Below, piece by piece: positions 35,585-44,280 of a stretch of 63,620 nt of DNA. Both the position numbers and the translations under genes were made by a program. Under the pieces are notes generated by a model. It worked only from the letters and a program-made list of their open reading frames with translations. It did not search any database and was not told the DNA's origin. This DNA is from Dehalococcoidia bacterium UBA2158 (GTDB taxonomy: Bacteria > Chloroflexota > Dehalococcoidia > Lucifugimonadales > UBA3495): assembly GCA_002328185.1 (NCBI GenBank), contig DCWQ01000038.1, forward strand, positions 49,493 through 113,112. Reading direction: 5' to 3'. The stretch's first letter is position 1; each line of letters opens with the position of its first letter.

Positions 35585-36688
35585 CTACCTCGCCGCCGCC
35601 ATCTTCTGCCGCAATAACGGCAACACATCCGCAGCCACCCTCTGGCACTCCTCTACGTGGGGGAAGCCGGAGAGGATGAACTGGTCTACGCCTAGTTTCC
35701 AGTAGTCTAGGAGGATGTCGGTTACCTGCTCGGGGGTGCCTACTATGGCGGTGCCGCAGTTGACTCTTACTTCCGACAGGCCGTTCCAGAGATGGGGCGC
35801 GACCATGTGGTCCGGCTTTTCTTGGGCTTGGGCCGCGGCGCCGACCATCGCCGTGCCCACGACGGCTGCTTTCCGCTGGGCCTTGACCGCTGGGTCGGCG
35901 TGGTCGATGAGCTCGTTGGCGGCCTTCCAGGCGTCTTCCTCTTTGCTGCGCACCACCAGATGCGTGCGTATGCCCACGCTGGGGGTACGGCCGGCCTTGT
36001 TGAACTCCTCCCGCACGGCGTCGAAACGTGCCCGTGAGTCGTCTAGGGCCTCGATCCAGTTCAGATGCACGTCGGCTTGGCGTCCGGAGAGAGCGTTGGC
36101 CCTGGGTGAAGCCCCGCCCAGGTAGAACCGGGGGGGCGTGCCCTCGGGGACGGGCGAACAGTAGGCGTCCTTCAGGTTGTAAAAATCGCCCTGGAATTCC
36201 ACCGGGCCGGGCTGCGTCCACAGCTTGCGGCAGGCGGCGATGAACTCCTCGGCGCGTTCGTAGCGGGTGCTTTGGTCCGTGTACTCGCCCACTCGTTCAA
36301 AGTCGTTGCCGATACCGCCGGGGACTATGTTGATGTCGATGCGGCCCTTGGATATCTGGTGCAGGGCGGCCGCCATCTGGGCGAACAACCCCAGGGCGAC
36401 GAAGCCGGGTCTGACGGCGATCAGAAACCGGATGCGCTTGGTTACCGCAGCCAGGGCGGTGGCGGTGGTCCAGGTCTCGGCCAACGGCGCGTCCTCGGAG
36501 AAGAGGCCGTTGGCGAACCGGGTGGGGATCAGCAGCGAGTAGTAGCCCAGGTCCTCGGCGGTCTGGACTACCTGGCGCAGATAGTCGAAATCCGGGGGAC
36601 GTTCCGCCCTGGCGGTGCCGGCCCGTGCGCCGTCACCGTCGATGGGGATGAACCAGCTAAACAGGGTGTCTTGATTACCGTTGGTCAC
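35585..36688 (-). CDS. LLM flavin-dependent monooxygenase, alkanesulfonate-monooxygenase type
   Basis: The 367-residue luciferase-like protein has the SsuD-type layout: FSWFIPIDGDG at the N-terminus, LLIPTRFANGLFSEDAPLAETWTTATALA, FLIAVRPGFVALGLFAQMAA, RIDINIVPGGIGNDFERVGEY, and DQFILSGFPHVEE at the C-terminus. SsuD uses FMNH2 to release sulfite from alkanesulfonates. No flavin reductase or ABC transporter is adjacent, so the substrate may differ. The TSUP transporter, a possible sulfite exporter, lies 3 kb away. The start is GTG 36688 with CGGAGG 6 bases upstream. Confidence 0.88.
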   Translation of the reverse strand: MTNGNQDTLFSWFIPIDGDGARAGTARAERPPDFDYLRQVVQTAEDLGYYSLLIPTRFANGLFSEDAPLAETWTTATALAAVTKRIRFLIAVRPGFVALGLFAQMAAALHQISKGRIDINIVPGGIGNDFERVGEYTDQSTRYERAEEFIAACRKLWTQPGPVEFQGDFYNLKDAYCSPVPEGTPPRFYLGGASPRANALSGRQADVHLNWIEALDDSRARFDAVREEFNKAGRTPSVGIRTHLVVRSKEEDAWKAANELIDHADPAVKAQRKAAVVGTAMVGAAAQAQEKPDHMVAPHLWNGLSEVRVNCGTAIVGTPEQVTDILLDYWKLGVDQFILSGFPHVEECQRVAADVLPLLRQKMAAAR

Positions 36689-36876
36689 GTTGCGCCTCCG
36701 CCGTGGAGTTGGGTTGAGTACATCCTATGGTTGGGGGGTTGGGGGGTCAAGGGCCAGGTGGTCCTAACCCAACTTTCCCTTTGCATGAGTCTGGCGCCTC
36801 CGGAAAAATCTGCCGAGTCGTCCCATACCGGTAAGTTTGTTGGTACACTCCCGTCGCAAACGATAATGATGAACAA

Positions 36877-37190
36877 ATGAGCACAGATGCGAGCGGCAAT
36901 ACAGACTTGACCGGACATGTGGCCTTGATTACCGGCGGCGGAAGAGGACTGGGACGTGCCTTCGCCCAAGGGTTCTCAGCAGCCGGTGCCATTGTCGCAG
37001 TGACAACGCGCTCCAAAAACCAGCTTGCCGAGACCGTTAAGCTGATCTAGGGTGCCGGTGGACTGATCGCCGTGCTGTTTTTCCTTGGCTCCAACAAAGT
37101 TAACCGGACTTAAGAATTTTCGGCGGCATCGGTGATCCCCACTGATGCGGAGAGCATCGCCAGAGGGCAACACTCGGTACAAGCCATTTA
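36877..37190 (+). pseudogene. SDR gene remnant
   Basis: ATG 36877 opens 57 codons with a perfect SDR nucleotide-binding motif (HVALITGGGRGLGRAFAQGFSAAGA), then stops at 37050. Further pieces follow in the same stretch: GAGGLIAV and later SVIPTDAESIAR, which match the usual AAGG...DVTDAESV region. Several stops intervene, so the gene is dead. Confidence 0.65.
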
Positions 37191-37194
37191 GATG

Positions 37195-37335
37195 TGTCAG
37201 GGATGTTACGGAGAGAACCTGGTCGGTCCAAATCTAGAGGAGTGTGAAGTCCGGTCCTGCTGGGGAGTTGAAGACAACGCGCTGTTCGTGAAATTTATGC
37301 CCCGGAACCTGATGCCCGGGCGATTCGGTATGGGA
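37195..37335 (+). pseudogene. First heme domain of a cytochrome c, decayed
   Basis: The frame reads CQGCYGENLVGPNLEE. This resembles a c-type heme site followed by the GPNL motif, but the axial His after the CxxC pair has become Tyr. It ends at a stop near 37336, and the following cytochrome frame is different, so it looks like the broken N-terminal half of a diheme protein. Confidence 0.45.
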
Positions 37336-37364
37336 TAGGGGCTGGTGGACAGTCATTAATCATC

Positions 37365-37868
37365 ATGCCCAAGGCCAAATACAACAATATCTTTGACCAA
37401 GACTTTGGCGAGATAATCGCCTATCTGAAAACCCTGCCTGCGGTTGATAACGAGCTGGACGAGTCCAAGTTGAACCCTCTGGGCCGCATCATTTCAGTGT
37501 TTAGAGGCAACTTGATACCCGCGTCGATAATCGACCACGCAGCTTCGCGCGTGCCAGCACCAGAAGCCGGAGTCACGGCCGCAGACGGAAGGTACCTAGC
37601 CGGGATCTGCACGGTGTGTCATCGCGATGATCTGCTCGGAGAGGCCGTTCCCGGTGACGAAGACGGACCCGAAGCCCCCAACCTTACCCGCAGCGGCGCT
37701 CCCGGAGATTGGACTACGTCCGAATTCATAACAACGATACGCAGCGGCAACACTCCGGATGGGGTTCTGTTGGGCCCGGAATTTATGTCGTGGTATCGGT
37801 TCAATCAGATGACTGACGATGAAGCGAACGCAGTATGGTTGTATCTGCAATCGCTGCCTGGGGAATAG
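37365..37868 (+). CDS. Cytochrome c domain protein (probably truncated diheme cytochrome)
   Basis: The 167 residues begin with a cytochrome c C-terminal motif (FGEIIAYLKTLPAVDNEL), which is normally the end of a first heme domain. A second domain contains the heme site CTVCHRDDL and the closing NAVWLYLQSLP. No signal peptide is present at ATG 37365, so this frame alone would not be exported for heme attachment. I take it as the remaining part of a broken diheme cytochrome whose first domain lies in pieces upstream. CtaG and other oxidase-related genes face it from the right. Confidence 0.6.
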   Translation: MPKAKYNNIFDQDFGEIIAYLKTLPAVDNELDESKLNPLGRIISVFRGNLIPASIIDHAASRVPAPEAGVTAADGRYLAGICTVCHRDDLLGEAVPGDEDGPEAPNLTRSGAPGDWTTSEFITTIRSGNTPDGVLLGPEFMSWYRFNQMTDDEANAVWLYLQSLPGE

Positions 37869-37937
37869 GCTGGAGCGCAGGGAATCTCTGATGGGATGGG
37901 TGATAGGAAAGCGGATGCGGAGGTGGCCTCATCTTAA

Positions 37938-37962
37938 CCTTCCCCCTTGCGAGGGGGAAAGG
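37938..37962. terminator. GC-rich hairpin between convergent genes
   Basis: ccttccccc pairs with gggggaaagg around loop ttgcga. It lies between the stops at 37868 and 37968 and could act in both directions, although no T-run follows. The sequence also belongs to the ccctaaccttcccc repeat family. Confidence 0.45.
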
Positions 37963-37967
37963 ACCGT

Positions 37968-38942
37968 TCAAGCGGAGGGCGGGGTTTCTTGGGTCGGTGG
38001 CGGAGGGGGGATGGAGCGGTTGGCCCGGTTGCCACCTTCTTCTCGTTCGTACCACATGATCATGACGATGCCGGCCACCAGGATGCTCATCATGTCGCCC
38101 GGCACCCACAGCAGCAGGCCGCCGATCTGTTGGTCGGTCAGCAGCGACATGTCGAATGGTCGGTACACGTCCTGATACCCGGTATAGATGATGGTCTTGG
38201 AAAAGGTTATTACCGCTCCCAGAATGGTGTTGGGCAGCACGATCAGCCCCAGGTAGAGCACTCGCACGCCGTAGTGGACCCGCGAGCGCCGTGGCGCGGG
38301 GTCGATGACCGCCCAGTAGAAGATGAAGCCCGACGACACCATGGTCATGTGCATCATGGCGTGGACAAACTCGTTGCGCAGCGCCAGGTTGAACCCGCCG
38401 GGGAACTGCCACAGGTAGAGCACTCCCATGAATATCACTACAGTGATCACGGGGTTGGTCAGCTTCTCGTAGATAGCCCGGGCTAAGGGATGGCGCACCG
38501 TGGGCTTGACTATGCCCAGCAATATCCAAGGCGGCAACCCCCGCAGCATCGGCGTCAGCGGAGCACCCAGCAGGATCAGCAAAGGCGCCAGCATCCGCAG
38601 CAAGAAATGCTGGAGCTGGTGGAACGACAGCATGTGCTCGGACAGGTTATCCAAAGGCGACTGCAAAGCGATGAAGATCACGAACAGGCCGGTGAAGAAT
38701 GACGCCCGCTGCCAGCGGCTGATGGGGTGGCTGGGCCGATGCCAGTTACTGAGGCCGTTCAGGTACACATAGGCCACCATGAGCAGCAACAAAGTCGCCA
38801 GAGGATTCCAATTCCAGGCGGTGAAGGGGTTCTGCCCGGTCTCGATTCCGTTGTGGGCGTGGGCTCCAGGTACAGCCCAGACAAGCTGTAGCAGGGCCAC
38901 CACGGAAAGCGCCAACAGTATGGTTCGGGCTACTCTAAACAT
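37968..38942 (-). CDS. CtaG-type cytochrome c oxidase assembly protein (caa3/DUF1404 family)
   Basis: The 324-residue integral membrane protein starts with a signal-like span (ILLALSVVALLQLVWAVPGAHAH) and has about seven further spans. Family marks are FFTGLFVIFIALQSPLDNLSEHMLSFHQLQHFLLRMLAPLLILLG with its conserved His, LWQFPGGFNLALRNEFVHAMMHMTM, and a second HMT-type His cluster. CtaG-like proteins help deliver copper to oxidase subunit I or II. It follows the FixH/YtkA-like gene after 9 bases. No cox genes lie in the window. Confidence 0.85.
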   Translation of the reverse strand: MFRVARTILLALSVVALLQLVWAVPGAHAHNGIETGQNPFTAWNWNPLATLLLLMVAYVYLNGLSNWHRPSHPISRWQRASFFTGLFVIFIALQSPLDNLSEHMLSFHQLQHFLLRMLAPLLILLGAPLTPMLRGLPPWILLGIVKPTVRHPLARAIYEKLTNPVITVVIFMGVLYLWQFPGGFNLALRNEFVHAMMHMTMVSSGFIFYWAVIDPAPRRSRVHYGVRVLYLGLIVLPNTILGAVITFSKTIIYTGYQDVYRPFDMSLLTDQQIGGLLLWVPGDMMSILVAGIVMIMWYEREEGGNRANRSIPPPPPTQETPPSA

Positions 38943-38951
38943 GGTTCAGGC

Positions 38952-39545
38952 CTAGGGCTCCCCTTGGGCGTCTACTTCGACTGCCTCACGGCGGCGGCGG
39001 TTCTGGCGTTTCGTGCTCCAGAATAGGTAAACCAGACCCAGCATCATCGCGGCAAATATGCCGAAGAACACCAGGCTGCCATTGGTATAGCGGCTGAGGG
39101 CCGGAACGTCCAGCGTCAATGCTCTGGTGCCGCCCTGGCCCAGGGAACTCGAGACATCAACGTCGATGGTCCACTCTCCTGTGGAGCCCAGATTCATGCG
39201 GACATCGTACCGCTCGGGCATAGAAGGCGAGTTTAGGGCCGTGGCCCAGCCTTCATACGCCTGGTCTTCGTTGTTGGCTTTCAGCACCACACTGGCGTCG
39301 GACACCGTCTCACCGGTGTTGGCGTCGGTGATGAAAAGGGCCATCTGGAGGAATCCGGCCGCCAGGTTGGAGTTGATCACAAATACTCTCACCGCATGAG
39401 GGCCGGCGACGACGTCCACCCCCCTACCTTCTCCAAGCGGGTCTTCCTGCTGGGCGGCCACGGAAGCCAACGGAGGGAATAAAAGCAGCACGACGACAAG
39501 GACCGCCAAGGTCATATTTCCAAGATTGAAGCTGGTGATTCCCAT
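38952..39545 (-). CDS. FixH/YtkA-like membrane-anchored protein
   Basis: A membrane span near the N-terminus (NMTLAVLVVVLLLFPPLASVAA) leads to a beta-sandwich of about 110 residues, with a FixH/YtkA/CopC-like pattern (GPHAVRVFVINSNLAAGFLQMALFITDANTGETV, YDVRMNLGSTGEWTIDVDV). A second span (GSLVFFGIFAAMMLGLVYLF) and a basic tail follow. ATG 39545 gives a signal-like start; ATG 39515 is also possible, and the longer frame to 39680 would overlap the CDF gene. The domain is common beside copper and oxidase-assembly genes, which suits its place before CtaG. Confidence 0.65.
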   Translation of the reverse strand: MGITSFNLGNMTLAVLVVVLLLFPPLASVAAQQEDPLGEGRGVDVVAGPHAVRVFVINSNLAAGFLQMALFITDANTGETVSDASVVLKANNEDQAYEGWATALNSPSMPERYDVRMNLGSTGEWTIDVDVSSSLGQGGTRALTLDVPALSRYTNGSLVFFGIFAAMMLGLVYLFWSTKRQNRRRREAVEVDAQGEP

Positions 39546-39615
39546 TTGTCTTGTAGTCTTATCTTTGGTAGAGCCGAATGTTATACGGCCCAACGGTATA
39601 CGGAGAGTAGGCGAA

Positions 39616-40587
39616 TCAGGATTCGTCATGCCTGTGGCTGGAGGTGAAGACCGCTGGATGTTCGATGTGATGGTCTTCATCGCAGCCGTCCATCGAGTCC
39701 TCCAACTGGATGGTCACATGGCCGATGCCAAATTCGCTGGAGGCGATGTCCCGCAGCCGCTGCAACACCGTACCGGGGTCATGCATAACCGAGGCATCTG
39801 CGGTCACGTGGGCGCTCAGGGCGTCATATCCGGTGGTGATGGACCAGGCGTGGATGTCATGGACGCCAGTCACGCCCTCCAATTCTTCCATGCGCTGGCA
39901 CAATTCATGCAGGTCCAGGTGGGACGGTGTTCCTTCCATGAGAACATGGCCCACTTTCCAGAGCAACCGAAATGAGCTTCCCAGGACCAACACGCCAATC
40001 ACGATGCCGAATATGGGGTCGGCGATATCCCAGCCCAGGGTCAACACCAGGACACCCCCTGCCACCACTGCCACCGAGCCCAGCAGGTCGGCCGCCACGT
40101 GCAGGAACGCGCCCTCCACGTTTAGGCTCTCCCCGGACGACCGGTGCAGGACCCAGGCCGCAGCGATGTTCACCAGCAGACCAACAGCGCCCACACCCAA
40201 CATCAGGCCGCCGTCGATATCTAGGGTGTCGCCGAAGCGCCGTGAGGCTTCGAAGAAGATCAAAGCGGCGATGAACCACAGGCTCAGGGCGTTCAACGTG
40301 GCTGCCAGAATTTCGGTGCGATGGAAGCCGAAGGTCTGCTCGATTGAGGCCGGACGGCCGGAGACCCAGATGGCTAGTAATGCCAGGCCAATGGCGGCCC
40401 CGTCGGTCAGCATGTGTCCGGCGTCGGCCAGAAGGGCCAGGCTGCCTGAGACCAGACCGCCAATCACCTCAACCACCATGTAGGCCATAATCAGCGCCAG
40501 AGAGATGCTGAGGCTTCGTCTACTGGCGGAGCGGCGGTCGTGGCGGTGGCCCGGTGATCGGCCGGTGTAGTCGTGGTTAGCGTTCAT
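39616..40587 (-). CDS. Cation diffusion facilitator (Zn/Co/Cd exporter)
   Basis: The 323-residue CDF protein has six membrane spans. The metal site is visible as Asp pairs in SLALLADAGHMLTDGAAIG (HxxxD) and GAFLHVAADLLGS (HxxxD). The cytoplasmic C-terminal domain carries GVTGVHDIHAWSITTG. His-rich ends (HDYTGRSPGHRHDRR and DEDHHIEHPAVF...HRHDES) may sense or gather metal. It is CzcD-like. A GC-rich inverted repeat stands immediately before the start codon and may control it. Confidence 0.92.
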   Translation of the reverse strand: MNANHDYTGRSPGHRHDRRSASRRSLSISLALIMAYMVVEVIGGLVSGSLALLADAGHMLTDGAAIGLALLAIWVSGRPASIEQTFGFHRTEILAATLNALSLWFIAALIFFEASRRFGDTLDIDGGLMLGVGAVGLLVNIAAAWVLHRSSGESLNVEGAFLHVAADLLGSVAVVAGGVLVLTLGWDIADPIFGIVIGVLVLGSSFRLLWKVGHVLMEGTPSHLDLHELCQRMEELEGVTGVHDIHAWSITTGYDALSAHVTADASVMHDPGTVLQRLRDIASSEFGIGHVTIQLEDSMDGCDEDHHIEHPAVFTSSHRHDES

Positions 40588-40595
40588 GGCATTAA

Positions 40596-40648
40596 TGTTT
40601 CCCGCCCGCGGGGTTCACGAGGCTAAATGGGCGTGCGGGCGGGAAACA
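40596..40648 (-). promoter_or_regulatory. Inverted repeat in the leader of the CDF gene
   Basis: Perfect 14-bp arms tgtttcccgcccgc (40596-40609) and gcgggcgggaaaca (40635-40648) flank 25 bases, ending 8 bases before the ATG at 40587. It could be an operator for a metal regulator or a hairpin over the ribosome site. No T-run follows on the minus strand, so it is not a standard terminator. Confidence 0.5.
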
Positions 40649-40699
40649 TACATCCATTATTTTACCGGAATCTTCCGGCTTGGGGGGTTAAAACCCGGC

Positions 40700-41359
40700 T
40701 TAGAGTTGGAAGGTCTTTCTCCAGATCCCGGGGGAGCCGGTCCCGTGGGTCATGATGTCGCGCATGCGGTCGTTATCGGGATGTATCTCCCGCTGTTTCA
40801 ACCACTCGGCGGTCTCCGATACATTCTCGTCCTCGAACTCGTACACGGTGGCGAATTCGGGCGTGCCCCGCACGGCTTTCCACCGGCGTCCTCGAATCAC
40901 TCCAGGACATTTTTCGTAGTTGGGCACGTAAACGCCACTGTACCATTTGTTCCATTCGTCTTGGTCGGCGGGCGTAACGTCCATCCGGCCGATCTGAAGA
41001 GCGTTGGCCATGTCGCTGCCGGCGATATCGTCGGTGAGAGCGGTTGGGTGGATCATGTCCAGAACCAGGTTGAAGAAATTGGTCCCGATGAGGCTGGGTG
41101 ACACCCGCGAACCCCATTCGGTCCTCGGACGGTTCTTGAACGCGTCGGTATTGATAACGTCGATGCTCTCCAACTCATAGACGGCCAGGTGCTTGGGGCC
41201 GCTCTTGGTCGCCTCATAGCGGGCCGCGTTCAGTATGCCGGGAACGCCCATCAGTTCCTGCAGGTGTTCCTCTTGGTACCATTTATTGAAATCCGCTTCT
41301 TTGTCGGCTGGGATGTCGGCGGCAACCAACATCAAGCCGGTGCCCTTCTTGTTAGCCAT
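40700..41359 (-). CDS. Dimeric alpha/beta-barrel (EthD-like) protein, two tandem domains
   Basis: The 219 residues fold as two copies of a ferredoxin-like stress/EthD-type barrel. The first is about 7-100 (LMLVAADIPADKEADFNKWYQEEHLQELMGVPGI) and the second about 115-215 (GRMDVTPADQDEWNKWYSGVYVPNYEKCPGV). Each has the W-Y...H/VP pattern. Such proteins occur in oxidative catabolism clusters but have no proven general function. A single-domain relative is encoded at 48746. GGAGG lies 5 bases before the ATG. Confidence 0.75.
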   Translation of the reverse strand: MANKKGTGLMLVAADIPADKEADFNKWYQEEHLQELMGVPGILNAARYEATKSGPKHLAVYELESIDVINTDAFKNRPRTEWGSRVSPSLIGTNFFNLVLDMIHPTALTDDIAGSDMANALQIGRMDVTPADQDEWNKWYSGVYVPNYEKCPGVIRGRRWKAVRGTPEFATVYEFEDENVSETAEWLKQREIHPDNDRMRDIMTHGTGSPGIWRKTFQL

Positions 41360-41436
41360 TACTGCCTCCGGTATACGATTTTATTCAGGTGGAGCCATGA
41401 TAGCTTTCGTGGAGTGGTTTGGCTACGTGGGACCGT

Positions 41437-42171
41437 CTACACCGAGACTAGGTGGGCCACCAGATCCTCGGGCGCCGACAGAAACGACGAGTGCCCGGTG
41501 TCCAGGGTCATAACCCGTTGGCAGGGCAACTTGGTGTACATCAGTTTCTGGAACTCCGGGGGAATGGCTTGGTCTTTCAGGCATTCGATGTAGACCCTGG
41601 GCACCCGGCCGAAATTCTCCTCCGTAGTCTGCATCAGGTCGATGCACGGCGAAGCCGGTTGGGGCGCCAACATGGACCGGGCCCAGGTGAAATCATCGTC
41701 GGAACAATCGTTGAAGAACAGGTCTCGAACACTCGCTGCATCGTAGATAACAGTGCTCAGGTCGTCGGATAAGGTGCTTCTACCTTCCCTGTTAAGCGCC
41801 TTTCGCATCGACTCGGGGTCCCTGGACTCCGCTGGGATAAATGATTCTCCGGGCCCAATCAGCACAGCAGTCAAATAGACCAGAGTTTTGACCTTGTCGG
41901 GGCGGTATTCAGCAGTCTGGGTGATGGTGAGACCGCCCAGGCTATGGCCGACCAGCACCACCGGTTCGTCCAGCTCATCCAACACTTCGCAGACGTGTTG
42001 GGCGTAGGTGCCCAGAGTGACCTCGCTATGCGGGATATCAAACTCCCCATAGGTGTTGCCGGGCAGGTCTACCGCGATCGCCGAGTGGCCTTGGGCCTCC
42101 AGCAACGGCACGACTTTGTCCCAGCACCAAGAGCCATGGGACGCGCCGTGAACTAGGACGAATGTAGTCAT
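41437..42171 (-). CDS. Alpha/beta-fold hydrolase (esterase/hydroxynitrile-lyase-like)
   Basis: The 244-residue protein has the oxyanion block FVLVHGASHGSWCWDKVVPLLEAQGH, the nucleophile elbow VGHSLGG, and the catalytic His in LDTGHSSFLSAPEDL. This is the methylesterase/MenH/hydroxynitrile-lyase branch. ATG 42171 is preferred over an upstream in-frame start because AGGGAG lies 7 bases before it and the conserved domain begins at once. It sits in the second catabolic block next to an NTF2-like gene. Confidence 0.88.
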   Translation of the reverse strand: MTTFVLVHGASHGSWCWDKVVPLLEAQGHSAIAVDLPGNTYGEFDIPHSEVTLGTYAQHVCEVLDELDEPVVLVGHSLGGLTITQTAEYRPDKVKTLVYLTAVLIGPGESFIPAESRDPESMRKALNREGRSTLSDDLSTVIYDAASVRDLFFNDCSDDDFTWARSMLAPQPASPCIDLMQTTEENFGRVPRVYIECLKDQAIPPEFQKLMYTKLPCQRVMTLDTGHSSFLSAPEDLVAHLVSV

Positions 42172-42202
42172 GTTGTGTCTCCCTTGATCAGCGAGTCGCC
42201 GG

Positions 42203-42610
42203 TCACTGCATCCGAATGACATTTTCCGGAGAATGATGGATCACCGTGACGATCTTCCAGCCTTCATCGGTCTTACGCACGGCGAAGGCGGCTCCCCGGC
42301 GTTCAAGTTTTGTTCCGTTTTTCTTGAACCTGACAGCCAAGCTGCTGGCCATGGCGGTGTGATCGTTCAGCATCTGGATGCTGGCTTCGTGCCTCTCGGT
42401 ATGCCCAAAATCGGCGGCCTTCAAAGCCTCAAACCGGGGCGTCCAGAACTCTTCAACCTCGGCTGCCGTCGAGAACACAAGAACGTCGTTGAGAACGATG
42501 AACACGCAGGGCAGATGAAAATAAGAGACGATAGCTTTCAGGTCAAGATTGCTGAAGTCCCGAAAATAATCGATGAATAACTGGTCGACTTCCTGCTCAA
42601 GGTTGTTCAT
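42203..42610 (-). CDS. NTF2/SnoaL-like protein
   Basis: This 135-residue alpha+beta cone protein has the pattern EVDQLFIDYFRDFSNLDLKAIVSYFHLPC, VFSTAAEVEEFWTPRFEALKAADF and AAFAVRKTDEGWKIVTVIHH. Family members include ketosteroid isomerases and cyclases, but many have unknown roles. CTGGAG lies 8 bases before ATG 42610, and the ATG is only 4 bases past the stop of the phosphatase gene, so the two are co-translated. The frame upstream of 42610 is a shadow. Confidence 0.8.
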   Translation of the reverse strand: MNNLEQEVDQLFIDYFRDFSNLDLKAIVSYFHLPCVFIVLNDVLVFSTAAEVEEFWTPRFEALKAADFGHTERHEASIQMLNDHTAMASSLAVRFKKNGTKLERRGAAFAVRKTDEGWKIVTVIHHSPENVIRMQ

Positions 42611-42614
42611 GTTC

Positions 42615-43355
42615 TTACTCCAGCATCGATTGCCGGAAGTTGTCGATGGCGCTCTGTTGGACGCCGTGGTGAAGGAGGTAGGCTTCGGAGCCTCCGAACT
42701 CGCTTTGGGTGACATCCAAGTATTTCTCGATGGCGACTCTTGGGGCCATGATGCCTTCGCGGGTGGAATGCACAAAGCCCGGCATGCCCTGGAGCCGCGC
42801 CAGGATATCGTCAATAACTTCGTTGGTCGCCAGGAAGTCGGTCACGATCTCTTCCCGGTTGACACCCAGCACGTCCAGGGTAGTTGCGGCCAACACGCCG
42901 GTACGGTCTTTGCCGGCGCTGCAGTGGAACAGCGCGGGCTGGTTCACCGGCTGTGCCAGCGCGGCGAAGGCTTGGGCGATTAGGCCTCCGGAGTTCATCA
43001 AGATCCACTGGTACATGTCGGTCAGACGTTTGTCCACCTCTTCCCCGGATGTCGGCGGTAGCACTCCGCGCGCTTCCAGAAACGGGAATTGGTGGTACCC
43101 GATACCTGAGGAGGCCAGCAGCCCTCGGCCGTCGTTGGAAGTGGTGCCCGCGTTACTACGCAGGTCAACGACGGATACCAACCCCAGGCTTCCGGTGATG
43201 GTTTCGACGTCGGCTTCGGTCAATGCGCTCGGGGAATCGCTGCGGAATAGCCGCCGCCACTTCACCGTTCGTCCGCCGGTGGAGGAATAGCCGCCCAAGT
43301 CACGGAAGTTGACGCACCCGTCTAGGGTTATTCGCCGTTCAATCTGTTCAGTCAT
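42615..43355 (-). CDS. Tyrosine-specific protein phosphatase (MptpB/Y_phosphatase3 type)
   Basis: The 246-residue phosphatase starts with the typical NFRDLGGY motif and has the active-site loop FHCSAGKDRTG, with catalytic Cys and Arg. The Lys and Asp within the loop are typical of the triple-specificity MptpB/LipA group, which also act on phosphoinositides. It lies 13 bases after the CitE-like gene and 4 bases before the NTF2-like gene. No obvious kinase partner is in the window. Confidence 0.88.
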   Translation of the reverse strand: MTEQIERRITLDGCVNFRDLGGYSSTGGRTVKWRRLFRSDSPSALTEADVETITGSLGLVSVVDLRSNAGTTSNDGRGLLASSGIGYHQFPFLEARGVLPPTSGEEVDKRLTDMYQWILMNSGGLIAQAFAALAQPVNQPALFHCSAGKDRTGVLAATTLDVLGVNREEIVTDFLATNEVIDDILARLQGMPGFVHSTREGIMAPRVAIEKYLDVTQSEFGGSEAYLLHHGVQQSAIDNFRQSMLE

Positions 43356-43368
43356 CAGCCGGGGCGGC

Positions 43369-44268
43369 CTAGGCCCCTTCCACCCCCATATCCTTGGCGA
43401 TAGCCAGCATCCTCCGGGCGGTCTCTTCGTGGGCGATGTCCACCATGTCTCCGTCGAAAGTCACCGCTGCCCCGCCGGTGGCCCGCATCTCCTCCATGGC
43501 CGCAACCAGGCCCTGCCAGTGTTTAACGTCCTGCGGAGAGGGTGAAAAGACCTCATTCACCACCGGCACATGCGACGGGTGGATCAGGTGCATCCCGGTG
43601 TAGCCCAACTGCTTGAGTTGGATTGCCAGCGCCCTAAGACCATCGAGATTGTGGATGTCCATCCAACCACCACTCATGGGATAGGGAACACCGGCGGAGC
43701 GAACGTCGATCAACACTTTGGATTTCAAATACAGGGTCTCCAGACCTTCCGGAGTCCACTCGAAACCGATGGACCGGGCCGTGTCGCCACCCTTGCCGCC
43801 GCTGCCGCCCATGTGGGCAACCCTGGGGGAGGCGGTTGCGATCTCGTAGGCCAGCCGGATGCTGGTGGCGGTTTCCATGCCGGGGTCGATGAGGATGGCC
43901 CCCACCTCCATGCCAGCGTTCCGCTCGAAGTGGGACAGCAGGTTATCGACCTCCACAACGTCGGCAGGGCTCTCAACCTTGGGGACCAGGACACAGTAGA
44001 GTTGCGGGCAGGTTATTGCTTCCAGGTCGCCGCCGGTCAGGCCCGTCTCCAGACGGTTGACCCGGACGGTCAGCGTTGGCTTTGTGCCACTCAGTTCCTC
44101 CAGCATCTTGCGGACTAAAACACGGGCTTCCGCCTTGTTGGGGACTGGCACCGAGTCTTCCAGGTCAAATATCAGCGCGTCGGACCCGTATTGCGGTGCC
44201 TTGCGCATCCAATCTTCTTTGTTACCTGGGACGTACATGGACGTCCGTAGCGGTCTGGCCGTTGCCAT
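43369..44268 (-). CDS. HpcH/HpaI aldolase - citrate lyase beta (CitE)-like protein
   Basis: The 299-residue TIM barrel has RTSMYVPGNKEDWM, the metal-binding SDALIFDLEDSVP, the Arg in LTVRVNRLETG, and VLVPKVESPADV. CitE-like proteins cleave or form C-C bonds of acyl-CoA esters such as malyl-CoA, citramalyl-CoA or beta-methylmalyl-CoA. A CaiB-type CoA transferase lies just upstream in the same direction, so CoA activation followed by cleavage is a plausible pair. GAGGAG precedes ATG by 6 bases. Confidence 0.88.
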   Translation of the reverse strand: MATARPLRTSMYVPGNKEDWMRKAPQYGSDALIFDLEDSVPVPNKAEARVLVRKMLEELSGTKPTLTVRVNRLETGLTGGDLEAITCPQLYCVLVPKVESPADVVEVDNLLSHFERNAGMEVGAILIDPGMETATSIRLAYEIATASPRVAHMGGSGGKGGDTARSIGFEWTPEGLETLYLKSKVLIDVRSAGVPYPMSGGWMDIHNLDGLRALAIQLKQLGYTGMHLIHPSHVPVVNEVFSPSPQDVKHWQGLVAAMEEMRATGGAAVTFDGDMVDIAHEETARRMLAIAKDMGVEGA

Positions 44269-44280
44269 GGGGGCTCCTCG

